Below, piece after piece: positions 1-6,093 of a stretch of 6,341 nt of DNA; position 1 is the stretch's first letter, and every line of letters begins with the position of its first letter. Under the pieces are notes generated by a model. It was not told the origin of the DNA. It did no database searches and was given only the letters and a program-made list of their open reading frames with translations. The position numbers and the translations under genes were made by a program. This DNA comes from a bacterium (GTDB taxonomy: Bacteria > DRYD01 > JALUEN01). The stretch is from the NCBI GenBank assembly GCA_027052755.1, contig JALUEN010000016.1, positions 1 through 6,341 on the forward strand, given 5' to 3'.

Positions 1-2
1 CC

Positions 3-10
3 GGAGGTGA
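3..10 (+). promoter_or_regulatory. Shine-Dalgarno site deciding the sppA start
   Basis: The sequence GGAGGTGA is a near-perfect match to the anti-Shine-Dalgarno end of 16S rRNA. It ends 5 bases before the ATG at 16. A GTG at position 7 is in the same frame but lies inside this site, so it cannot be the start served by it. This favours the ATG at 16. Any promoter lies outside the window. Confidence 0.85.
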
Positions 11-15
11 ATCCT

Positions 16-1038
16 ATGAGTCAACCTTTAGATGGAGACGAGATCAAGACTGATCTTAAATCAGTTGATAGTAACTCGGTTAACTCTTCAAAGGAGAGAA
101 AGAAAAAAAGTTTTAACTTGGTAAAGTTATTCCTCTTCTTTATCCTAACCCTTATCATCGCTTTAGTGATCTGCGGGATAGGGTTCTCAATCGGTTTAAT
201 GGTAAGCTCTGGTGAGGAGATATCTTCACCACTTCCAGGGGACAAGATAGCATACCTGGAGCTAAATGGCCCTATACTGCTATCACGACCTAAAGGTAGC
301 TCAAAGAAGTTCATCGTCAGTGATGAGGTAGTACCCTTTATCAACAAGATGAGAGAGGAGAAGAGCGTTAAAGGGATGCTGATCATCATCAATAGCCCAG
401 GCGGCTCAGCTACCGCCTCTCACGAGATATACGAGGCTATAATGAAGTTCAGGAAGGAGAAGCCAGTGGTAGTGTACATCAGGGATATAGCAGCCTCCGG
501 AGGGTATTACATAGCATCAAGCGCTAACTACATAGTTACCTCCCCTAACGCTATAGTTGGAAACATCGGGGTTATAATGGTTACCCTGAACATAAGGGAT
601 ATGCTTAGCAAGTTAGGGATTCATCCTGTTGTGATAAAGAGCGCTGCTCACAAAGACCTGCTCTCCAGCTTCAGAGATCCCACTCCAGAGGAGAGAAAAA
701 TACTAGATAAGGTGATAAAAGATATCTATGAGGTGTTCAAGGACTCTATCCTGAAGGGGAGAGATGGGAAGATTAATAGGGAGGAGCTGGAGAAGATAGC
801 AGATGGTAGGATATTCTCAGGCGTGGAAGCAGTTAAGGTTAAGTTAGCTGATCAAGTGGGAAGCTTAGAAGACGCTGAGAACAAGCTTAAAGAGCTTATA
901 GGAGTACCTAAATCAAAGAAGTTAGGCAAGATCAGGTTTAAACCTAAAACCAGCGATCTCTCGGAGCTCTTTGATAGGTTCATACCATCTCCACCTGAGG
1001 TTCACCTATACTCCACACCGAAAGTCCTCTACAGGTGA
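16..1038 (+). CDS. sppA: Signal peptide peptidase SppA, peptidase family S49
   Basis: This is a membrane-anchored serine protease that degrades leftover signal peptides and other membrane-associated peptides on the outer face of the cytoplasmic membrane. From the ATG at 16 it is 340 residues. It has about 34 polar N-terminal residues ending in a basic patch (KERKKK), one transmembrane helix at about 38-63, and then a single S49 domain. Visible motifs are SPGG at 127-130 (oxyanion region), ASGGYYIA with the likely nucleophile Ser161, and AHKD with the likely general base Lys213. The 52-residue Ser-Lys spacing matches, from memory, Bacillus subtilis SppA. The length fits the short single-domain form found in Gram-positives, archaea and many thermophiles, not the roughly 600-residue duplicated E. 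coli form. The stop codon overlaps the ribosome-binding site of the endonuclease V gene, so the two are probably co-transcribed. The physiological substrate cannot be read from the sequence. Confidence 0.93.
   Translation: MSQPLDGDEIKTDLKSVDSNSVNSSKERKKKSFNLVKLFLFFILTLIIALVICGIGFSIGLMVSSGEEISSPLPGDKIAYLELNGPILLSRPKGSSKKFIVSDEVVPFINKMREEKSVKGMLIIINSPGGSATASHEIYEAIMKFRKEKPVVVYIRDIAASGGYYIASSANYIVTSPNAIVGNIGVIMVTLNIRDMLSKLGIHPVVIKSAAHKDLLSSFRDPTPEERKILDKVIKDIYEVFKDSILKGRDGKINREELEKIADGRIFSGVEAVKVKLADQVGSLEDAENKLKELIGVPKSKKLGKIRFKPKTSDLSELFDRFIPSPPEVHLYSTPKVLYR
1033..1038 (+). promoter_or_regulatory. Shine-Dalgarno site for endonuclease V within the sppA end
   Basis: AGGTGA covers the last codon and TGA stop of sppA and lies 5 bases before the ATG at 1044. 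The in-frame GTG at 1035 is part of this site and has no ribosome-binding site of its own (the bases before it read CCTCTACA). The ATG at 1044 is therefore the better start. The arrangement suggests translational coupling of the two genes. Confidence 0.75.
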
Positions 1039-1043
1039 TAGAG

Positions 1044-1871
1044 ATGGATCCAGAGATACACATAGCAGATCTGAGAGGAGAGAACTTGGAGAGAGAGGTA
1101 TTTCCTGAGGAGATCGTTAAGGTGCTTGAGAACAGAAGTGAACCCTCTCTAAGCGAGGAGGAGCTAAGCCTCCTCAGGGAATATCAATTGGTTTTATCCG
1201 CAGAGCTCAAGCTTGAGGACAGGTTCTCAACCCCTAAGTACTTCATCGGTTTTGATCTGACCTTCCTTCGAGGAGAAGGCTCGGAGTTAGCTCTAGGAGG
1301 GGGGGCGGTTTTCCTAGTAGAGGGTAACTACGCAACTCCCTTTGGCTTGAGGCTAAGGCTGATCAAGAGGCAAGTTGCCTTAACTAAAATCAGGTTCCCG
1401 TACATCCCTACCTTCCTAGCCTTCAGGGAGCTTCCCACTTTAATAGCCCTTTACAGGATAATATTAGCTGAGCCAGATATCAGAGAAGCAAGCGAGAGAG
1501 GAGAGCTAATCGTCTTCATAGATGGACAGGGGATAGCTCATCCGAGAGGGTTAGGTATAGCATCTCATTTCGGTGTCTTAACAGAGAGCCCATCTATAGG
1601 GTGCGCAAAGCGAAAGCTATGGGGTAGATTTAAAAATCCCTCGCCTGGGAGATATGAACCTCTACTAAACGCTAATGATCAGTTAATCGGTTTTGTCCTC
1701 CGACCAGGTAAATCTAAGAAGCTTCTCTTCATCTCACCAGGCAACATGATAACGCCTGAGACAAGCCTAACCCTAACGTTAAGGTCAGTGGAAGCCTTGG
1801 GATACCCTCCTACTCACAGCGCTCACTTACTCCTTCAAAAGGTGAGGAGAGAGCTAACTCTCTCATCTTAA
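1044..1871 (+). CDS. nfi: Endonuclease V (deoxyinosine 3' endonuclease)
   Basis: This metal-dependent repair nuclease nicks DNA (in some organisms RNA) at the second phosphodiester bond 3' of inosine, the product of adenine deamination. From the ATG at 1044 it is 275 residues. Family landmarks appear in order: GFDLTF with metal ligand Asp71, PYIP at 119-122 (the base-recognition wedge), FRELP with Glu129, DGQGIAHPRGLGIASHFG with Asp160, GCAKRKL with Lys189, and PTHSAH with His261. These match Asp43, Glu89, Asp110 and His214 of Thermotoga maritima EndoV. The protein is about 50 residues longer than the T. maritima enzyme, mainly through an acidic N-terminal extension of roughly 35 residues. 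Three usually conserved positions differ: YIPT for YIPG, SPGN for SPGH, and PTH for PTR. The catalytic set is intact, so it is probably active. It follows sppA closely and overlaps the end of the convergent GH57 gene. Confidence 0.93.
   Translation: MDPEIHIADLRGENLEREVFPEEIVKVLENRSEPSLSEEELSLLREYQLVLSAELKLEDRFSTPKYFIGFDLTFLRGEGSELALGGGAVFLVEGNYATPFGLRLRLIKRQVALTKIRFPYIPTFLAFRELPTLIALYRIILAEPDIREASERGELIVFIDGQGIAHPRGLGIASHFGVLTESPSIGCAKRKLWGRFKNPSPGRYEPLLNANDQLIGFVLRPGKSKKLLFISPGNMITPETSLTLTLRSVEALGYPPTHSAHLLLQKVRRELTLSS
1863..1871. other. Tail-to-tail overlap of two convergent genes
   Basis: The + strand endonuclease V frame stops with TAA at 1869-1871. The - strand GH57 frame stops with TGA on the complement of 1863-1865. 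The two coding regions therefore share 9 bases. There is no space between them for an intrinsic terminator, and I see no GC-rich hairpin followed by a T run on either strand here. Each transcript must end inside the opposite gene or by a factor-dependent route. Confidence 0.9.
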
Positions 1872-4439
1872 GCTCTCCACCTTGAGCTTAACGATAGCAG
1901 GCTTCAAGTAAATGTTTTGAAACTGACATATAGCTCTAACCTGATATGGAAAGTCCTTAAAGGGTCCTCTCAGAGAACATCCCTTAGCCTTCAGAGTTAG
2001 GTTTAGATCCAGTGATCTCAGTAACAACTTCTGAGAATTTGGCGTGGAGATCTTAATAAACTGCGGGTACCTCAACAGCCTTAGATAACCAGGAGATAGC
2101 GCTAGCTCCAGCCCCCTTGGATCGCTCTCAACACCTAAGATAGAGAGTTCCCCCCTGTAAGAGATCGTCAACTTCATCACCTTCAAGGTTAAGGTATCTC
2201 CCTCTAAGCGATATACCTTCAGGAGCTCAGATAGTGGGTCAAATAGCTGAATAGCGTTATCCCCGATTACCTCCAACTGATATATAGATATAGCAGATGG
2301 AGATACCATGGAGATGGACTTCTCCTTATCAAGGCTCATCAAAGCTATACCGAAGACAGCTCTATGCCTGACGTGAAAGTTACCGTAACCTTTTAGAGCT
2401 GGGTTGTAGATGGCTTCTCCATCGCTAACCGGCGAGTTAAGGTATCCCCCTGTTATCAGCTTGCCATCAGCAGTTATCAGAAGTTTAAGGTATCCGCCCA
2501 CAGGTTCTAAAACCGCAATCAATTTCTCTCCTCTAATGACCCCCTCCTTAAACCCGTCCATATCCAGGTCATAGAGCCCAGCCCAGGTTCCATCCTTAGT
2601 CCTCAAGAGCCTCAGCAGGTTCACACCTAGAGCGCTGTTCCTCAGATCAGAAGCCCAGAACTTCTGCCACCAAGATATGTTCTTCCTCTGAGTAGCCGGA
2701 TCAACGCTCCAGTCATGCCAGGCAGTCTCGTAACTGCTGTTCAGCAGGTACAACCACGATAGTTGACAGAGCGTATCCCTCAACGAGTTCCTCAGAGCGA
2801 TTTCCGGTTTTCCACACTCTTCCTCAAGCGAGGTCAGTATATCCTGTATCATTCCAGATCGCTTTCCTAGAAAATCCCCAAGTGGCTCCTGTAGAACGAT
2901 ATCATTTCTAAGCCAGCTTCCCCTATAGTTAGGTCTGTAATCGCTGTAGGATTCCATGTAATCATCACCGTACATCCACGAGAGGATAGTATCACTGCCC
3001 TGCTCAGCCTCTATATAGCTTTGAAGCTTTAGTTCAGTTGGATTAACGTAGTAGGAAGCTGTCTTATCATAGCTTTCCCTGAGGTACTGGGTAGGCGTAG
3101 TAAAGCTCAGCCATGGTTTCATTTTAAGCCAGGAGAGTAGCTCCCTGAACCTATTAGGAATATCAGCTTTAGGTTTCAGCGTTCCGAAAGGCATACCACC
3201 AGCGAACTCCCAATCATTCATTGCGATGAGCAGGATATCCTCCCTCTGGCTCCTGAGAAACTGGCGGTACAGGTGAAGCCTCAGCCTAGGCGTAGCCCCC
3301 CCATCGCTCGTGCTGAACATATCATACTGAAAGAGGTGATCTATGGGAAAGAGCAGGACATCATTAACCCTAAACGGTGTGTACTTAGGGACATCTCTTA
3401 CCCAAAGTTGAGGGTAGTCAATCAACGTGGCCTTACAACCAGCCCTCTTGAGATCCTCCAGTGTCCTACCATCTATCACCCTCTCTGGCGTCCAACATAC
3501 CTCCCATCCCTTGCCATCAGATGAGAGCCCAGATAAGCTCAGGATCAGATCGTTCAATTTCAGGGAGTAAACGTTAAGGTAGCTAGGTAAGAGAGGCATC
3601 AGGTGCTCTGACCAAGTTCCCCTCTCCAAGGTGATCAGCTTCTCCCTTACCAGCTCCCTCAACTTGATGAGATCACCAGGCGAGTGCCACTTAATGTTCT
3701 CCAGGAGTACCCCTGATAGGTGGAGCTCAACTGGAACTCTTAAATCCTCAATATCAAGGAGAGTTCTCAAGAGCCCTGCTCTCTCCTCCTCATCCCAGAA
3801 CCTCTCCCAGAAAAGCCCAGCGTTAATCAGAGGCTGGTTTCCGTGAAGGACTATGGCGATCCTCAGCGGTTTAAGCTTCGGATACGTGCAAGGCGATATA
3901 TCTACAGAGAAACCATTGGAGTAACTGGTTACCTTGAACAACTTCAGATCCCCAGATAGCCCCGCACGTCTCAGATCTAATTTGGCTAAAGCGTAATCAT
4001 TTAAGGTGTCAAAGTATATCGCACCCACTGGTTTCCTATCAGGTAACCTCAAGAGCTTCCCTTCATCAGCGAAGATCCTCACCACTTTCCCTTTATCATT
4101 GAAGGCAAACTCCAGTTGAATTCTAGGGATATCCTCCTCCTTTAAATCTAAGAACTCAATCTTCAGCAGAACTTCCCGACCGCTTACCTTCAAGTAAGTC
4201 AAGAGCAGGTCAAAGGAAGAGGGGTATGAGTAGTACAGGTAGCCCCACGGATAAGACCTTATATCCTCCACCTGATCTAGACAGCTCACATCAGATATTG
4301 AGAAATCTTCGCCAAAGGTCTTAAAAGTCTTAAAAGTTTTAGATCTCTCATCTACAGCTAGGCTAGAGGCATCACTGAGGAGATATAAGATCAATGATAT
4401 CAGAGCTAGGTAAAAGAGCTTCCTCATAGCGTTTATCAT
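1863..4439 (-). CDS. Exported glycoside hydrolase, family GH57, multidomain
   Basis: GH57 enzymes are retaining alpha-glycosidases or transglycosylases (alpha-amylase, amylopullulanase, 4-alpha-glucanotransferase, branching enzyme, alpha-galactosidase). This one is 858 residues. A signal peptide is clear: Arg6-Lys7, a hydrophobic core at about 8-21, and probable cleavage after SLA at 28. Residues about 45-185 form a beta-rich module that may be sugar-binding (DOMON or glucodextranase type, low certainty). The catalytic (beta/alpha)7-type domain is about 190-460. It carries the motif 1 equivalent HGNQP at 199-203, GTWSEH at 274-279, the nucleophile region CWTPER with Glu319, and MNDWE with probable acid/base Asp409. 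The loop DLDMDGFKE at 624-632 followed by a PxGG segment resembles C-terminal domains of GH57 glucanotransferases. The rest, to 858, is beta-rich. No cell-wall anchor, S-layer repeat or C-terminal membrane helix is visible. Substrate cannot be assigned. The start at 4439 is set by GGAGGG 7 bases upstream; a second ATG at residue 5 is too far from it. It is last in the operon after nadD. Confidence 0.85.
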   Translation of the reverse strand: MINAMRKLFYLALISLILYLLSDASSLAVDERSKTFKTFKTFGEDFSISDVSCLDQVEDIRSYPWGYLYYSYPSSFDLLLTYLKVSGREVLLKIEFLDLKEEDIPRIQLEFAFNDKGKVVRIFADEGKLLRLPDRKPVGAIYFDTLNDYALAKLDLRRAGLSGDLKLFKVTSYSNGFSVDISPCTYPKLKPLRIAIVLHGNQPLINAGLFWERFWDEEERAGLLRTLLDIEDLRVPVELHLSGVLLENIKWHSPGDLIKLRELVREKLITLERGTWSEHLMPLLPSYLNVYSLKLNDLILSLSGLSSDGKGWEVCWTPERVIDGRTLEDLKRAGCKATLIDYPQLWVRDVPKYTPFRVNDVLLFPIDHLFQYDMFSTSDGGATPRLRLHLYRQFLRSQREDILLIAMNDWEFAGGMPFGTLKPKADIPNRFRELLSWLKMKPWLSFTTPTQYLRESYDKTASYYVNPTELKLQSYIEAEQGSDTILSWMYGDDYMESYSDYRPNYRGSWLRNDIVLQEPLGDFLGKRSGMIQDILTSLEEECGKPEIALRNSLRDTLCQLSWLYLLNSSYETAWHDWSVDPATQRKNISWWQKFWASDLRNSALGVNLLRLLRTKDGTWAGLYDLDMDGFKEGVIRGEKLIAVLEPVGGYLKLLITADGKLITGGYLNSPVSDGEAIYNPALKGYGNFHVRHRAVFGIALMSLDKEKSISMVSPSAISIYQLEVIGDNAIQLFDPLSELLKVYRLEGDTLTLKVMKLTISYRGELSILGVESDPRGLELALSPGYLRLLRYPQFIKISTPNSQKLLLRSLDLNLTLKAKGCSLRGPFKDFPYQVRAICQFQNIYLKPAIVKLKVESLR
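4314..4340 (-). repeat. Three tandem 9-bp units encoding KTF-KTF-KTF
   Basis: Three near-identical 9-base units, differing at only a few positions, encode Lys-Thr-Phe three times at residues 34-42 of the GH57 protein. They sit just after the predicted signal peptidase site and before the first folded module. The unit is a multiple of three, so gain or loss of copies would keep the frame. This looks like a small slippage-prone linker repeat; a function for it is not evident. Confidence 0.8.
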
Positions 4440-4443
4440 AGAT

Positions 4444-5109
4444 CTACCCTCCTTCTCCCCTCACTGCTGAGAGATCCCTGTAAAGCCCTCTCGCCCTGAT
4501 GTAAGCCTCCACCTCAGGCGGTAGCAAGTATCTAATGGAAAGTCCCCTCTTGATTCGCTCCCTGATCATCGTTGAGGATATATCAATAAGTGGCATCTGA
4601 AGTAGTCTAATCTTCTCTAGATAGGACCCTAAAATAGGATGTCTCCTAAAGCTCTGGTAGAGGTCCTCAGGTGGTTCATAAAGCTCTATGCCTCCAACCC
4701 TAAGGGGGGTTAACCTGTCCGCTACTATGAGAAGCTCCAGCTCCTCTAGGATATCCCTTAATCTATACCACCTGCTCTTTAAAAGTGTATCTTTACCACA
4801 GATAAATGCTAACCTAGGATATCTCTCCTTAAGCTGAAGTAATGTGTGATAGGTATATGATACCCTATCCTGAGATATCTCTATATCTGATACCTGGAAC
4901 CTGTCATCATCCTTAATAGCTAGCTGAACCATCCTCAGCCTATCTTCTGGCGGAGCCATATCCTCCAGGTGCTTATGAGGTGGGTGTCTGTTGGGGATGA
5001 AGATAACCTTAGAGAGGTTAAACTCCTCGTAGGCAAAAGAAGCTAGCAGGAGATGTCCATAATGTATAGGGTTAAAAGTTCCACCTAAGATGCCCACCAA
5101 ACCTCTCAT
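4444..5109 (-). CDS. nadD: Nicotinate-nucleotide adenylyltransferase NadD
   Basis: NadD joins nicotinate mononucleotide and ATP to give deamido-NAD, a required cytoplasmic step of bacterial NAD synthesis. The 221 residues are a normal length for the family. The nucleotidyltransferase signature GGTFNPIHYGH is at residues 9-19, PPHK at 43-46, SYTYHTL at 84-90, FICGKDTL at 102-109 (commonly GAD or GTD rather than GKD), and the ATP-binding ISSTMIRERI at 177-186. The terminal YLLPPEVEAYIRARGLY is typical of NadD. An AGAGGG site 7 bases before the ATG supports the start and overlaps the stop codon of the upstream metallohydrolase gene. The last two glycine codons (GGA GGG) double as the ribosome-binding site of the GH57 gene 4 bases downstream. 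Presence of NadD rather than archaeal NadM points to a bacterial host. Confidence 0.95.
   Translation of the reverse strand: MRGLVGILGGTFNPIHYGHLLLASFAYEEFNLSKVIFIPNRHPPHKHLEDMAPPEDRLRMVQLAIKDDDRFQVSDIEISQDRVSYTYHTLLQLKERYPRLAFICGKDTLLKSRWYRLRDILEELELLIVADRLTPLRVGGIELYEPPEDLYQSFRRHPILGSYLEKIRLLQMPLIDISSTMIRERIKRGLSIRYLLPPEVEAYIRARGLYRDLSAVRGEGG
4447..4452 (-). promoter_or_regulatory. Shine-Dalgarno site for GH57 inside the nadD end
   Basis: Read on the - strand, GGAGGG forms the last two sense codons of nadD, directly before its TAG stop. It lies 7 bases before the ATG at 4439. It selects this ATG over the second in-frame ATG 12 bases further in, which would be 19 bases away. The placement ties GH57 translation to that of nadD. 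Confidence 0.75.
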
Positions 5110-5116
5110 CGCTTTT

Positions 5117-5122
5117 CCCTCT
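5117..5122 (-). promoter_or_regulatory. Shine-Dalgarno site for nadD overlapping the upstream stop
   Basis: On the - strand the sequence TAGAGGG combines the TAG stop of the metallohydrolase gene (5121-5123) with an AGAGGG ribosome-binding site, 7 bases before the nadD ATG at 5109. The two genes are therefore very likely read from one transcript, with ribosomes handed over at the junction. Confidence 0.65.
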
Positions 5123-6080
5123 AAGCAAACATCTGGTATAGTTCCTTTCTCAGGGCTTCAAGCGTGTTAAAGGGAATCCCTAACAGCTCTGGTATAGATA
5201 GGACTTCAACTCCCCTCTCCTGAGCGTAATCCTGAACTTCAGCCACCCTCCTCTTCCACCTGAGGTCCCTAAGCAGGTGATGGTCCATCACCAGCCACCT
5301 CAGATCACCGCCAAGCTCAGAGATTAAGCGCTTAGTCTTCTCCTTAAAAGCGTTAAAGTGCCAGGGCTTAAACTTCGTTCCCAGGAAATAGGTGGGGGGT
5401 CCATCGGAGATTATCAGCTGAGGTCTAACAGCTAGTGGAAGTTCCAAGCTGTTGTCAGTGAGAAACCCCTGAACATCAGAGGTAAACAGGAACCTATCAT
5501 CTCCCAGGATTACAGCTACCTCTATCACATAGCCTAACCTATCATTAGGTCCGTGAGGGACAGGTGAGCTGAATAGGATCCTCGTATTTCCTATCCTTAG
5601 AGATTCACCATCAGCTATCTCAACTTGATCGCTATCCAATCCCCTGAGGAACTGAGAAGCCCTATCTCGTTGACTTTTATTGATGTTCTCTGAGGGGTGT
5701 TTGATGTATAGCTTAACTTTTCTGTAGAGCTGTGCTAGATCAGGAGAGTAGTGATCAAAGTGATAGTGGGTTATCACCACTACATCTGTCTCCTTAAGGA
5801 GATCCTTAATCAAGGAGAGGGATCTCTGGAGAGCCTCCTCCTCCATCCTGTGAGGTGGGAGCTTATACCTGGAAGGTCCCAGCGCCGCAGAGGGGTCAAT
5901 GAAGAGCCTGAGATCTGGCGTCTCCAAGTAGGTAGCCATAGACCTAACTCCTAAACTGTCAAAAGCTATGGGATAGATCTTTAGTTTACCTAATTCAAAG
6001 GGTTTAGGGATGAGCGAAAAGAGGTCATCTAAGTTAGTGATACCTGTACCTTCAGGAAAATTCAGATTAGATCCTCCCAT
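5121..6080 (-). CDS. UPF0282-like metallo-beta-lactamase-fold hydrolase
   Basis: This is a predicted metal-dependent hydrolase of unknown substrate, probably cytoplasmic because no signal peptide or membrane helix is visible. It has 319 residues. SLGVRSMATYLET at 42-54, IDPSAALGPSRYKLPPH at 61-77 and MDHHLLRD at 265-272 resemble the archaeal UPF0282 family as I recall it. Metal-binding motifs of the fold are visible: HYHFDH at 105-110 (the HxHxDH signature), His176 in PVPHGP, Asp202 in TSDVQG, and His267/His268 near the C-terminus. All expected ligands are present, so an active metal site is likely. The conserved domain begins near residue 34, so about 33 residues form an N-terminal extension. 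GGAGGAGA just upstream supports the ATG at 6080 in spite of that. It contains no cysteine. The gene follows the truncated CxxC gene by 13 bases and precedes nadD by 11. The link to NAD synthesis is positional only. Confidence 0.85.
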   Translation of the reverse strand: MGGSNLNFPEGTGITNLDDLFSLIPKPFELGKLKIYPIAFDSLGVRSMATYLETPDLRLFIDPSAALGPSRYKLPPHRMEEEALQRSLSLIKDLLKETDVVVITHYHFDHYSPDLAQLYRKVKLYIKHPSENINKSQRDRASQFLRGLDSDQVEIADGESLRIGNTRILFSSPVPHGPNDRLGYVIEVAVILGDDRFLFTSDVQGFLTDNSLELPLAVRPQLIISDGPPTYFLGTKFKPWHFNAFKEKTKRLISELGGDLRWLVMDHHLLRDLRWKRRVAEVQDYAQERGVEVLSIPELLGIPFNTLEALRKELYQMFA

Positions 6081-6083
6081 AAC

Positions 6084-6091
6084 TCTCCTCC
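6084..6091 (-). promoter_or_regulatory. Shine-Dalgarno site supporting the long metallohydrolase start
   Basis: GGAGGAGA on the - strand begins 2 bases after the TGA stop of the preceding gene, and its GGAGG core lies 6 bases before the ATG at 6080. It supports translation from this ATG and so the reality of the roughly 33-residue N-terminal extension of the UPF0282-like protein. Confidence 0.7.
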
Positions 6092-6093
6092 AG

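Noticed and set aside
7..9. GTG at 7 as the sppA start, and GTG at 1035 as the endonuclease V start
   Set aside because: Each GTG is part of the Shine-Dalgarno sequence that serves an ATG 9 bases further on, and neither has its own ribosome-binding site.
21..392. 123-codon open frame on the - strand inside sppA
   Set aside because: It lies antisense to a strongly supported S49 peptidase gene, shows no recognisable motif and has no convincing ribosome-binding site.
2543..2570. DLDMDGFKE loop of GH57 read as a dockerin or EF-hand
   Set aside because: Only one copy is present, and dockerins carry two. The context, followed by a PxGG segment, fits a GH57 C-terminal domain loop better, though calcium binding remains possible.
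3273..3846. Two + strand open frames (83 and 71 codons) within the GH57 region
   Set aside because: Both are antisense to the GH57 catalytic domain, have low-complexity or unstructured translations, and lack a start context.
5751..5954. 67-codon + strand open frame
   Set aside because: It runs antisense across the HxHxDH motif region of the metallohydrolase gene and has no support of its own.
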